Positions 36,201 through 50,676 of a stretch of 64,000 nt of DNA are shown piece by piece. Source of the stretch: Carya illinoinensis (Eukaryota; Streptophyta; Magnoliopsida; Fagales; Juglandaceae); contig NC_056765.1 in the NCBI RefSeq assembly GCF_018687715.1, positions 26,619,129-26,683,128 of the forward strand. The letters are read 5' to 3'. Both the position numbers and the translations under genes were made by a program. The notes beneath the pieces were generated by a model. That model was not told where the DNA came from and made no database searches. It worked only from the letters and a program-made list of their open reading frames with translations. The stretch's first letter is position 1. Every line of letters begins with the position of its first letter.

Positions 36201-39200
36201 TATATACTAGTACTATATATTATAGTTATACATTAAAGAATATAATACTTATGTAATATTGCGATATATATACAATTATTTATATAAATAATATATATAT
36301 TTTTTAATTTTTCATTCGGTCCGGTCCAAAAATGGCCGATCTGGTCAGTTTATTCGGTCTGGACCAGCCGATGCTCTCCCTTATTAAAGACCCTCACATT
36401 GCGAACCCACCAAACCGCCCTCTCTCAATGGTGTACACACCTTATCCCACCCAACTAAATAAAATTTAAACTTATCACCTAAACCACTCCACAAAAAGTC
36501 ACGTTGAAATTTCTCAATCTTAGAAGCAATGCTAGCTGGAAGTGGAAATAGAGACAAGAAATATGTGGAGAGGTTAGATAAAGTACTCTTAATCAATGTG
36601 ACCCGCCCCCCTTAGATAAATACAACATTTTCCATCTGGCCAGCCTACGCTCTAATTTATCTACCACCTCCGCCCAAATTGTCTTCGCTTTAAAAGATGC
36701 ACCTAACGGGAGTCCAAGATACTTCATTGGCAGCGAAGAGTCCACACACACCCAAGATGTTGGCCAGTCCCCTAATGTTTCTTACATCACCCACCACAAC
36801 CATCTCCATCTTCACAAGATTTCTCTTTAAACCAGATACCACTTCAAAACAAAGTAGAATGGCCTTCAAAGATTAAATATGCCCTGCATTAGCCTCACAA
36901 AACAGCAACGTCTCGTCTGCAAACAGGAGATGGAAAATAATAGTGGGGCCATGAAGATTCCCCACTGAAAATCCTGGAAAAAATCACCCTCTACAGTAGC
37001 CGACACCATCCTACTTAAAGCCTCCATCACAATAACAAATCATGGGGAGGGATAATGGATCTCCGTGTCGTAACCCCAACGAGCTATTAAAGAAACCCAC
37101 CAGCTCACCAATTACCAAGATCGAGAAACGAGCCATTGACTCACAATGCCTCATCCATCCCCTCCATCTTTCCCCAAAAGCACAACGACCCAGCAAATAG
37201 AACAAACAATTCCAATTGACATGATCATAGACCTTCTCCATGTCTAATTTGCATAAAATACCCAGATCTCTTGACTTGAGCCGGCTGTCCAAGCATCCGT
37301 TGGCTACAAGAACCGAATCTAATATTTGCCTACCTCGTACAAAGGCATTTTGAGACTTCGAAATAATCTTATCAAAGACCGTGCTCATCTTGTTGGCCAA
37401 GACCTTTGAGAGTATCTTGTACACATTGCCCACAAGACTAATAGGCCTGAAATCTTGCACCTCTCTTGCACCCACCTTTTTAGGGACAAGTGCAATAAAG
37501 GTAGCGTTTAAACTCTTCTCAAATTTACTAAGAGTAAAAAATTCCTAGAAAATCAACATTACATCCTCTCTCACCACCTCCCAACAAGTCTGAAAAAAAT
37601 GCCATAGTAATACCATCTAGCCCCGGAGTTTTATCTTTGTTCATTTTTCTGATGACTTCGCGTACCCCTACTTCTTCAAATGGTCTATCCAACCAAGCCA
37701 TACTAGTTTGATCAATGACCTCAAAAGCTAAGCCATCGATTGTAGGCCTCCATGCATACGGTTCTTCCAACAATTGCTCAAAATGTCCAGCTAAATAATC
37801 TTTAATTACTACTTGATCTGAAACTGAAATGCCTTCTATGTTCATGGACTCAACTGCATTAAACCTCCTATGAGAATTTGCAACACGATGCAAACACTTT
37901 GTACATTTATCCCCCAACCTAAGCCACAAAGCTTTTGACTTTTGCCTCCACAAGATCTCCTCCATTAGAATCAACATTTCTAACTCTAAGACTACTTGCC
38001 TTTTGCGATCATCCTCATCTTCCGCACCCTCCAAACTTTGTAATTCTTGAAGGAGGGACTTCTTTTGTAGTGCTACATTACCAAATACCTATTCATTCCA
38101 AGTCTTCAAATCCATCTTCAAAACTTTCAATTTTCCCGCGAATACCTTGCTCGGAGTGCCCTGTAATTGATATGAACTCCACCATTGCCTAACCAAATCC
38201 ACCCCCCCCCCCCCCCCAAAAAAAAAAAAAATTTAACCACGTTCTCAAATTTGAAGGGCCTTCTACCCCCCCGGAATTCCCCCACAATCGAACATAATAG
38301 GAAAATGATCCAAGCACAACCGAGGGAGTCTTTTCTGACATGAATCTAGAAATTGCATCTCCCATGAAGAAGATATGAGAAATATGTCCAGTCATTTTTT
38401 GTATAGGTTTTTTTTTTTTATTAGGTAATAAGTTATTTTATTGATATGAGGATGGGCATAGCCCTGGTACACTAGAAGTACACAAGTGCAAACACCTATT
38501 TAAGAGCTAGAAATAGTTACAAGGAAATCATGGAAGTTGTGGCCATTAAAATCTAGAGCAAGGGCCCACAAGAACAAAGTCTTCCAGAAAAAACTGCGAA
38601 ACTCTTCCGAGGAACGCTCATGATCCTCAAAGAGTCTCTCATTTCTTTCGTTCCAAATACACCAAAAAATACATATTGGAGCCATCTTCCCCACCGCTGT
38701 GATCTATGGTGTTCCAGAGATCCCTCTCCAGCTTGCTAGAAGATCAATCACCCTACCCGGAATTACCCATGCTATTCTCATTCTCCTGAAAAAGCAGTTC
38801 CATATCTCACGAGCAAACTCACAATGTAGGAGTAAGTGGTTCACCGTTTCACCACTATTCCTACACAAACAGCACCAATCCATAATTATAAGGCCATGTC
38901 TTCGAAGATTATCGATGGTTAGAATCTTCCCTTGAGTTATTGTCCATACAAAGAATACAGCCTTGGTGGGTGTTGTACTTCTCCAAATAATCTTCCAAGG
39001 GAAATTGTGCCTTTGATGCAAAGCAATAACTTCATAAAAAGAGCGAACCAAGAATTTCCCTTTTCTAGAAGGACTCCATACCAGCACATCTTCAGTTGTG
39101 GCAACAATAGGGACATTATACAGCAAGTTAAAAAATTCCACCAAAGTATTCACTTCCCAATCATGAGCATCCGTAGTAAGGCTAATATTCCACTTCTGAG

Positions 39201-42200
39201 AGCTTTGATTGATTATCCTCACATCAGCCACCGTAACTTCTTTTTCCCGAGCAATACTAAAAATTGTAGGATAAGCATCTTTTAAAGCCGTGTCTCCCGC
39301 CCACCTTTCCGTCCAAAAACTAATCCTACTACCATCCCCAAACACAACCGAGTATTACTGAAGAAGGAGCCCCCCCATTCCTTATTTACTTCTATAACCC
39401 AACTCTATATGTCCCCCTACCCTCTTTGGAGCACCAACCCCCCCCCCCCCCCCCCTCGTTCAGTACCATACTTCATGTTAATCACTCCTTTCCATAAGGC
39501 TTCCCTCTCATACTTATAATGCCACATTCCGCAACCCCAATACAACATCTCTCAGAGTAGAACATACCTTATCCCACCCTGAAACTTAGACTCATCTCCT
39601 ATACCACTCCATAAAAAATCTCGCTGGAGTTTCTCCATCCTCCTTGCAATACTAGTAGGGAGGGGAAATAAGGATAAGTAGTATGTGGGAAGATTGGATA
39701 AAGTACTTTTGATAAGTGTGATCCGCCCCCCTTTTGATAAATACACCATTTTCCAATCAACCAACCTACGCTCAAATTTTTCCCGCACCCCCTCCCAAAT
39801 TGCCTTAGCTTTGAAAGAAGCCCCCAGCGGGAGACCAAGATACCTCGAAGGCAACGGAGAAACCACACAAGCCAATATATTCGCCAACCCTCTAATATTG
39901 CTTACTTCACCAACCGCAACCATCTCTGTCTTAGAAAAATTAATCTTCAACCCGGAAACTGCTTCAAAGCACAGTAAAATAGCTTTCAAAGATTGGATAT
40001 GTCCTTCATCTGCCTCACAAAATAACAAAGTGTCATCTGTAAACAAAAGATGAGAAATAATGGTGGAGCCATACACCCCATCAAAGGCCCACACTAAGTC
40101 ATCTTCAAAATTTTTAAACGAGCATCCCACTGAATATTCTCCACAAATTCATCAATCTTCTCCACCACCCTTTTATCCCACATAACCAATATTCCACCCG
40201 ACGCCCCATCTGAAGGTAAGTATGCCTAGCTTTAGGCTTCATTTATCAACTATTCCAGCCCTCCCTTTGTTACATCCACGACTCGCACTCCCCTCCTTTC
40301 CATCATAATTAAGAGACCAAGTTAGCCTCTTTAACTCCCTATTTCTCTGTCCCTGTTCCTTCATGTTGATGTCCTGCCTCTATGGCTATTAGGAGTGCCT
40401 TGAACTGTTGTTCATAACCTTCACGGGATATCCCCATCCAACAATGAAACTCCTCCACTTTTTTTAGAATCCAATTAGATGAAGTAATAGGAGAAATAAT
40501 CCTTATTGGAGTAGGATCATCCCCTGAAAGCCCCTCTCCTTCTGTTGTATTTATGGGGGACTCACAAATGATCAGGGATCCTTCCCCTTCTACCTCCCCC
40601 TTCTCCTTCACACGCGCCTTAGCAGAAATACCCTCTTTTGACTCTCCCTGTACCACTACCCTCCCCTCCTCCTCAAGCTCAGCCAACAGCAAGATCTAAG
40701 CCATCTCCTCCTCAAGCTTTGCCAACAAGGTTACAAAGGCCTCCCCCGCATCACACCGAGACAAAACGGCAACATCTAAGTGTCCCGAGGACCCCTCGTC
40801 AAGCTCTTCCATCGCCACCGTTGGAGAAGCACCACCAACAGCCATCAGCTCAATCTATGAAGGTTGCGACCCCATTGAACCAACGCCTACTAACTTAGGG
40901 CATACGCTTCCATTTTCCAGCTCTGTGAGAACTAATGCCGATGACAGCACAACCAGCGGCAGGTCTACACTCGTCGTCGAAGCTACCTTGGTCGTCGCCG
41001 GCGCCAATGGCTCGTGGGTCTCCGTCGACACTGCCCACACACCAATGGGCCAGCCTCAATCTGACTATGTTTCATCCAGACGGGGTCTGGCTTTACAGGG
41101 CCAGACTTCCCATAAGGCTGAGGCCCAACACTTGGGCCAGGGCCTTCTCCTTCCCCTTAGGCCCATTCCGCTGGCCCTGGCCCTGGCCCTGACCCTGTTG
41201 CACCCTGAAGCCCAGACTCCTCACTGCACTAACACCTTTGCCCTCAACGCACCGTATAAGTGAATTGACTTTAGCAGTCATTTCCTCGCGCTGCTTCCTC
41301 AAATCACCCAATACCTGCAACTGCATTTCCTTTTCTAGTTCGACCACGTCCCTGCCACCTCCCTTACTACTCTGTTCACACACCGTAAAGGATACTCCAC
41401 CTAAACCAAGCAGACCCGCCCCACCTAGTCTAAAGGTTCACGAGTTAGCTCCAAGACCCTCGGTTTCTACAAAGCCTCCATGTATGTCCTAATGCCTGAA
41501 GAGGCTCCCGTCATCACTGGTGGAGTAATACGGACAGAGCCGCCTTCTTTCGCAGAGTCCTTCAATGCCTCTGCTAGCTTCCTCCAGCCCATTCCACCCC
41601 TATCCTCTGGTATAATAATGAAGTTCCGACAACCTACCCCACCATACTCCACCACAGCCATATAAGCACCACAGGAGTTAGCACATCTTTGTGCGACGAA
41701 GCCCCTATCTCCATCCCTATAAGCAGTGTAAAAAGCCTTGCCCCCAACCTTCGCACACTCCTCCAAAGCTCTAGCGAACCAGCGGACTTTACCTAGCCCC
41801 ACTCTCATGTCCTTGACAACTTTCCAACCCTTCTCAGTGAACAACATAGAACACCCATCTCTAACAACCTCAAACAACTTGCTTTCAATAACACCACCTC
41901 TCTTAGACGACATTTGCCTTACAGTACAACTAGAACCACACCGTCAAACACCCACAACCCCCATCGAATGCAAAACAAACTTACGAATGGTTGTGTATAG
42001 AGAGAAAATGGAGAGTAGCACCCAAATCTTATTTTAAAATACAGACAAAGGAAATTGATAGAGGCAAGAAATGTCATTATTTACAAGCTAACACAAACTA
42101 CATGATCTTTAGGCTTTCTAAACATCAGTTACAGACAACAGAAAGTTTATCCAAAGAATAAAGGCTATGTTATAGAGATATGTAACAGCATATATTTCTA

Positions 42201-45200
42201 AATCCAACACTAAGAGCATCCACATTCGTTTATGCATATGCAAAATCACATCTTTTGGATATTCAATTTGCCATATAAGCAAAAATCTCACATTGGCTTA
42301 TGCAAATTTGAGAAAAAATAATAATAAAATATTATCATTTTATTATTTTTTTTGTTTTTTTAATAGAGTTTGCAATTTCAATGTATTGGGTTAATACATG
42401 TAATTAGCACCCAAAGAAATTCCATTAGCACCCAATACATGTACTCAAAACCTGTGAGAGAGAGGTGCATGGGTTTGATCTTCATATATGTAAAATATTT
42501 GAGTAAAATATTTTTTGGGGACTAAATGAGTAAAATATGTAGTAAAATATGTAAAGGTAAAATATGTAGAAAAAGAGTGGGAGGAGAGAGAAAGAATGAG
42601 TAAAATATGTTTTAGAGAGTGAATAGTAGATCTTCAAACATGTAAATGTATTGTTCATAGCTATGCAAATATTTGAAAATGCATGATCCAGTGTAGATGG
42701 ATTTAGACTCATATTATGCAAATATGACTTTGCATATGCATATGCATAGACCAATGTGGATGCTCTAAGGCATTCTCAACTAGCCAAAATAACTTAGAGG
42801 TGAAACAATAATATGCTGAAATTCTTTCGAAGCTGAACAAGCAAAGGGAGAAACAAAGTCTAGAGGAATGAATGACTAATCAAAAGGAAAAATACTAACA
42901 GAAGGGTTTCTACAACCTTTTTTTATAGGTAAAAACAGAATGGATTAAAAGAAATGTTTCTACAACTTACCAAGCCAAGATATCGAATATTTGGTTCACG
43001 CACAGCAATAAACTTTCCAAGAAGGGCAACACATTGAGACATCATCTCTTTTTCAGCATCAAGATGCATGACCTGAGATAGAGCAATTAGAACATGAGAA
43101 AAAGCAATAAGATAGCCCCTTAATATCCTAAAGAAGAGTACAACTATATTCCTTTTTTTTTTTTTTTTGATAGGTACAACTATATTCCTTTTTATAAGTA
43201 AAGGAATAGTGTTGCCCTGGCAACATCACTTCCTGAAACCAAAACAACCATTCTTTTACCTATTAGAAAAGGAAAATATAGGAAGCAGAGATTTAAACAG
43301 TGGAAAGACTAAGACTCAAAAGAGAGAACTGTCCCAAAAGATTAGGGCAATCTAAGGGCATGTTTGGACAGGTAAAAAATTCTCAAAACTTCTCATAATT
43401 TCATTCACAAACATCACTCAAACACAAAACACTTTTCAAATTCAAAATTTTCAACTTTTTTATCTAATCATTATCCAAACATAAAAACCAATACAACTTC
43501 TACAAACTTCAAAACAAACATCACTCAAACACAAAACACTTTTCGAATTCAAATTTTTCAACTTTTTCATCTAATCATTATCTAAACACAAAAACCGTAC
43601 AACTTTTACAAACTTCAAAACAAAACACAAAAACCAATACAATTTTTACGAACTTCAAAACAAAAATTATATTCAAGCAATCTTTTAACTTTATAATATT
43701 CTTATTTAACTGTTTCTCATTTCCCAAAACCCAATAAAACATCTTCATTCAAACCATTTCACACCTATTCACAAAATTTTGAATACTCCAAGTGTCCAAA
43801 CATGCCCTAACAATCTCAGTCAACCCCACAAACAAAATTTACAGAGGTTAATGCGATAATGATACACTTACAACTCTTTTACAACCATTTTACAACTAAG
43901 CAACATAATTGTGCCACTTTGTTAAAAATAATTTCAATTTTACACAACCACCCTTTATTTGAAATAGAGTTGTAAAAGAGCTGTAAATTTATCATGTTAA
44001 AAATCTATTCGAAAGCTCCACTCCTTCAGTATCCTTCTGTATCTTTTTCCCCTTTTTGGGCAAATACATGTGGACAGCAAGCATCAGTATTAATCTGTGA
44101 CGAAGAGAGAACAGAGAGAGAGGGGTCGTGCATTTGCATGATTTCACTTATCCTCGAAGGCATAACTTCGCACTCCGCATAGTTATGCTTGTAAGTGGGT
44201 ACGTCCATGTGTATACCCATGCATGTATGCCTATGCAGTTCAGGATAGTGAACGTTTCAACAAAGAGAACTCAAATCTTTTTTCCCAAGAAATGCACAAA
44301 CTAATTTGTTTCCATGGAAACCATTAAAAATACTGGACTCAAGCTTTCATTCTTTTTACAAGTTACAGAAAGTTTTCATAATGGCAACATCTTCTCCACA
44401 TAAACACACTTGTGCACGCATAAACATGCACAGAAGTAATTTGCTTGTATGCATGTACGAACTATGAATGTACAGAAGTCACTAAATAATCAGCCATTTT
44501 AAAATAAAATGCAATGAACTAAATTTATTTGGGCTGTAAACTTACAAGAGCCAGAGCCTCAAACAGAACAGCATGTGATGCATTGTTCTTATTTACATTT
44601 TTAACAACATCAGTCCCCATTAATATCCGTTGTAAGACCTGAAATTACCAACTCAAGGTCAATATAAACAGAATGTAACAAGGAAAAAAAAAACATTTCC
44701 CTTGAGAAAAGCAGAACCTCAAACAACGATCTTCTGGTGTTTGGATCTTCAATGGTTGGAAAATACTGAAGAGCCCTCATTGTCTTAACCTGCATTAACC
44801 AAGTGCTAAGAAGCATTAATTTTTACTTGTTAACACATAAACCCACTACAAGTCACCAACTTGTTAATACATCAACCAATTACAAGTCGCCCAATAGTCA
44901 AGTCACAATGGGTTGGTTCTTAAAAATGGAAATTGTCTAAACCTATGTAAAGTAACATAATTTTAGACCCTAGGGGTTGGCTCAAGTGGTAAAGGCCTTG
45001 GGCTTGGGGGTTCTACCTGAGCTATTGCTTCTCCAGCCATAATTCAAACGATATCTAATGCCAAAACACTATGGGTGCATTTGGATGTTAGATAACACAT
45101 ATCTATAGAAACAAATCAATGCATTCATAAATATGTAAGTACGTGCATATCAACAGGGCACCAAGGATGCGAATATTTACATAGCTTTTTTTTTTTATGT

Positions 45201-46776
45201 CAGGGAACTTCTCCAAAGCAGGGCCCTTCGGACCCACCCCTGCAAAGTAAACCCCGGTCCCGTGCACCACACCCTCGAAAATTTCCCTACAGAGAACTAG
45301 TCAAATTGCTGGCTTTTCACCAGGGGTGTGGCCCCAAAGAATTTTTTGCATCCATGAGGTGTTGAACGTTGGACTTGAAGGGAGTGATGCCTCAAAACCA
45401 AGGTTTCCACCACTTGGGCCAACCCCTTGGAGTTTATTTACTTAGATATTTCTTATATTTCTATTCTTCTTTGGCTTTATTGATCAGTCAGAGTACAAGG
45501 GATGACCAATCTGATTAAACTGCAACCAGTTTCAGGATTTTATCAATTTCCAGTTTATTCTATAGCTAAGAGTCCAGTCTAGGGAAACAGCAATCAGATA
45601 TTTTTGCGCAACCCTGCATTACTTTACACCCATTACATGCAAAGAAGTTGAGGAGAAAGCCAACACAAACCTGAAGCCAGGGAGATGGGATACCATAGTA
45701 AGTGTATTCTTGGGGAATATCCTGGTTCCTGGCAAGCCTCTCTAATGTTTTAACACATTTTGGAAGACAACTCCAATATGCTTCATGGTTGTTTGATACT
45801 AGTGAAACCAGAAGGCTCATAGATGATGTCAGGACACCAAGATCACGTTCATCTAATAGCTGTGCCATCCGATCCGCCCTAAGACAAATGGTAAAAGGAA
45901 CTATAAATAACCACAAGTAACTATATTCCATCTTATGCCAGAAAAGGAACATTCCAACATACCAGCCATCTACATTGACAACATCAGGATTTTTCCTAAA
46001 CAAGCGCAGCAGACAAAGTGCAGCTTTCTTCCTCACAAGCGGTCTGCAGCTGCTAGAGATCTAAATCAAAAGACTTCATTAAATCCATCATGTTCTATAA
46101 TTACTGATTAATAAAAAAATATTTGTGTTCTCTTACAAGTAACTTTTGAACATCAGGCGCTAAAGACTCCGAAAAATCTCTACCACCAATGTTGCCAACC
46201 TACAGAGTTTAAGAAATGAGGTGAGGTCATGACGGAGCAATAGCTTTTAATGCAAAACAAGAGTATGATATGATAGTTAAGAAAAAGAAGACACTGTGGC
46301 AGGGACAAGTCAGAAAACATTTTACATTCTCTCACATGCAATAGTTAAAAAATAAGAATAATAAACAAAAGCTTTGCAGAGTTAATTTATTAGTAAAAAT
46401 ACCATAAAAAGTAGATCAAATAATTTCTGATGGATCATAAAATAATAGTAAAATTCTGAAATATAATGATTCAAGTTCTGCATATTTGCAAAGCAGAGTA
46501 CTGAGTCCTTCCCTTCATTACACTAAAACATTAACTAAAGAATTTGCATTGTCTATCAAGAGTTAAACCACCTTCTAGGAAAATGGAAGCAGTGTTAGAG
46601 TGTACCATCATAAAAAGTATGTTGAAAAGATATGATTACATGAAAGTAGCCAAATATCCACAAGAGAACAGAAAGGATGTGTAATGAAGGGGAGGGCTTG
46701 GTGGTACAGCTCTATTTTTCCTTGCAGGCTCTCATAAACCAGGAGATGCAGCTTGTTTGAGTTTTTTCTTTTTTCT

Positions 46777-46807
<31 letters not shown>

Positions 46808-49800
46808 GAGAGAGAGAGAGAAATAATTGAAAATGTTATTGATATTTTTTTTTCAACTTTAGCCAGTGGAAAGTCATAAAGAAAACCTTTATGATTCTAT
46901 GAATCTAACCATTCTTGATGGTATGCTTAGGCACATAAGGCCTAGAATGTATGGGAAAAAGATACATATGAGATTAACCAAATCCAACTTGTCAAAATTG
47001 GCCTTTATTAAGTTGAAATAAATTGCCCAGTTGCATGGGAAATTCTTTAGCCCTTTTCCTTGTGAAGGACTTTCCAAAATTGAAATTCCACAAGCTGTCA
47101 GGAATTTGACAAGATGTAGTTGCAATACAGTGCTTCTGTGATTATTGAATGGGAAAATGCAGAATCTGAACATCAAACTGTGCAGGAGATCACATCATGA
47201 TCTCAACTGTTTCTCTGTGATAAATAATCAGTAACTTCCAACAAGTTCAAGTCTCAGATGGTTAAAAACACTAGGACATGAATGAAACATCAGAAGAGTC
47301 AATCATGTCCTAATAAACATACAGTCATACACCAAATATCCCAATGCCATTGTTCAAATGGACCTGTTCCTACATAGAAGATCCTTGGCTTCTTAAACAA
47401 ACAAAGTAAAACACTATTTTTCCATCGATGTCTCAACCCTTCATAATACACTTATTACAGCACATACTTTAACAAAACTGTCTCCTCCTAATAAATATTA
47501 AATATACAAATTGAACACCAGATGTCTTGGAAGAACACCAGATGTCTTGGAATAAGTTGAGAATAGTCATTATACAAAATGAAAAGGAGTATCCTTGAGT
47601 ATAAAGCATCAAACATAACAGTCCGTCAGTTACCAATGATACAGGCCAAATTTGCCATCATGATAAGTAAATTATTGAAATATGCATCAAGGCGTGCTAC
47701 ACTGGAGGATATTCCATAAGCATCTTGATAAAGCAAATGCATGATCCTTTTGACAGGTAAAAAGAGAATAGATAATCATAATCAAATGTAGTTTCAAGCA
47801 AAAAGATAAATAGTGAGCTCTTAAAATTTAAAAAGGTATCCTATTACCATACCATGGTCAATGCCAAACACTGGAAAGTTTCATTGCGACCAATAATATC
47901 ATTGCGCACAGTGTTTATTGCCAGTCTCAAAAAATCATGGTTCTCATTTAGCAAACTTGATGTCACAATGTACCCAACCTGCAGCCATTTTTAGTCCAAT
48001 AAAAATCAGAAATACAGCTGAGAGTAAAGTTATTTCTAAACATAGAGGACAAGGCAATATATGACTAACATCAAACATGAAACCATGTAATAGATGCGAA
48101 AGATGTCTTTTGAGAACCACAAGTTAAATAATACAAAAACGCCACGATGATACCAAATCTCAATATTTCTGGTCTTCAGCAGTTAAGCTTGAAACCAGGG
48201 CCTTACCAAGCCAATAACATGTAAAGAACTGATCCAAGTTCCTGTCATTGAAAAAATTAGTACACAAGATGAAATTACCTGCTTTTCTGGGTACTTTGGA
48301 GCAGATATTAGAGAAACAGCTTCCATGTGACCAAAATCCACATCATAGCCAAGCATGTAAATGTAGAGCATTTTCCAAACATATTTTTTCTTCTCATAAG
48401 GTGATAAACCCTGTTGAAAGAAGAAAAAAATACTATAAAGTTTCAAGAAAAAGGGAGCAAAAAGCCAAGAGCAGTACAAGAAAAACTATCACAAGCAACC
48501 AAAATGATACTGTGAAGCATAACTGATATTAAATACAAACAAATGTGACATGTAAAATACAGCAAATTTTTAGGGAACCTAATACAAAGCAGTTGCACAA
48601 AAAACCTTTTTTCTAGGTATAACATGCACATCCTCACAAGATTACACCTGAGATTTTCAACCTCCCAACTTATGGGATGACATTTAATCCAAGGATCAGG
48701 GCAAAAAATAAAGGTAGCATAATAGTCTCAGTGCCCATTGCTGATATCAAGCTTTATTCTTTTCAGGAAATTGCTTATATTCAAGCACACCTTTATTTAA
48801 GTGGCCAGGAAAATTCACATTCCAACAAGCCCCTAGGGGTTGACTCAAGTGGTAAGAGCGTTGGTTTGGGTGGCATACTCCCTCCAAGTCTAATGTTAGA
48901 ACCCTTGGTGCAAACAATATCTAGGGGCATCAAACTAGAGGAATTGTCCCCTGAATTACCCAAGGTGCACTTGCGGCAAACTCCTTACCAAGGTGCACCC
49001 CCAGGATTAGTCAAGACTTTGTTTTCGAACATCCAATGCCAATAAAAAAAATTCACAATCCAATAGTGCCAAAGATATCAATATATGTTGTCATAGGAGT
49101 GGAACGCCCCAATAGAAGGCCCAAACCACATGGTCTATATTTCAAAAGGACTAGTCAATGATACAATTGGAGCCTCATTGGAACCTTATAAAGAGCAAGA
49201 ACTTCTCATTCCAAAGCAATATGGGATCACATACACCACCTACCCTTAATCTTATCATATAGGGGTATCACAATCTACCCCCCTTAAATTCCTAACGTTC
49301 TCGTCGGGCCTGTCCGTTGTAGGTGGCATAGCTCAAGTCCCACATTTCTGGTTGGGATAGGCTCTGTAACGCCCCAAAAGAAGGCTCAAACCACATGGCC
49401 TATACTCTAAAAGGACTAGTCAATGATACAATTGAAGCCCCATTGGAACCTTATAAAGAGTAAGAACTTCTTCTTCCCAAACAATGTGAGATCTCATATA
49501 CCACCTACCATCAATCTTATCATATAGGGGTATCACAATCTACCTCCCTTAAATTCCTAACGTCCTCATCGGGCCTATCCGTTGTAAGTGGCATGGCTCA
49601 AGTCCTACATTTCTGGTTGAGATAGGCTCTATAACGCCCCAATGGAAAGCTCAAACCGTATGGCCTATACTCCAAAAGGACTAGTCAATGATACAATTGG
49701 AGCCCCATTGGAACCTTATAAAGAGTAAGAGTTTCTCCTTCCCAAGCAATGTGGAATCTCATACACCACCTACCCTCAATCTTATCATATGGGGGTATCA

Positions 49801-50607
49801 AGCCCAAACCGCATAGCCTATACTCCAAAAGGACTAGTCAATGATACAATTGAAGCCCCATTGGAACCTTATAAAAAGTAAGAACTTCTCCTTCCCAAGC
49901 AATGTGGGATCCCATACACCATCTACCCTTATTCTTATCATATAGGAGTATCACAAGGAGGATGGTGGAAAATGGTTGGTGTCTATTTTTTGGGTGTTAT
50001 TAACTTAAGGCATCCTTTTTTGATAGGTGACTTAAGGCATCCTTCTCCTACAGTCAAACCAAATCAAAAGTTGCTATCAAGGTGGGGGTGCTAAAAATAA
50101 TAACAATGATCTTAATCCTCCTTTATTCCACTGGTGAAAGTACTGGTCTTACACTCCTCAGGCAACCATTGTATTTTACTGGAATGAATTGCAAACCATG
50201 CTTGATCATGTAAAACCCAGGCCCAATTCGTTAGGGCTGAAATGAGAATATTGTTATCGGCCCAAGGGCTCATGAATTTCTAAAAGCCCCTTTGAAGTTA
50301 TCAGATTGGATAAGTGTTGAACAAGCCACAAGACTATGTTTTATACAAGCCTCTATGATGTTTTAAATGAATAAGTAAGACTTCTTGGATGAAAACCCAT
50401 AAACCCAGCCCATTAGGAATCAACCTAACAGCCCTTGAGAACCCAAACAACAAAAGACTCATACTGTTGCGACTCTCCCATTTCAATTCAAACTCCACAG
50501 TCTTTTTCCCTTGGAATTTCTTCTTCCCATCACATCTAATGATGCCAAAGACCCTTCTCCTCTCTATATAAAACAAACCTTTCACACAAAGTTCTCCATC
50601 CCCCACA

Positions 50608-50676
<69 letters not shown>

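Larger units (their letters stand above)
34541..38400 (-). mobile_element. 5'-truncated L1-type LINE (LINE A) in intron 9 of AP2A
   Basis: Starts on the plus strand with a T-run, the reversed poly(A). It then reads backward through the 3' UTR, the zinc-binding C-terminus ([20 protein letters not shown], 35067-34876), late ORF2 (36596-36384), RT (37475-37011: [32 protein letters not shown]) and the RT N-side linker (38034-37528: [15 protein letters not shown]). It stops in the endonuclease near 38400. The active-site block reads FADE instead of the usual A-D-D motif. Stops and a 0.68-kb nested insert confirm it is dead. Confidence 0.85.

Noticed and set aside
38202..38216. Poly(C) run creating Gly-rich frames
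   Set aside because: A homopolymer inside LINE A, also seen at 39439-39456; it may be partly a sequencing artefact and encodes nothing real.
45188..49050. Possible tRNA genes from TTGGCTCAAGTGGTAA-like heads
   Set aside because: No cloverleaf can be formed, and the heads are followed by long SINE bodies with A-rich tails.
49098..49957. CRISPR-like array
   Set aside because: The units are about 265 bp direct repeats without spacers in plant intronic DNA.
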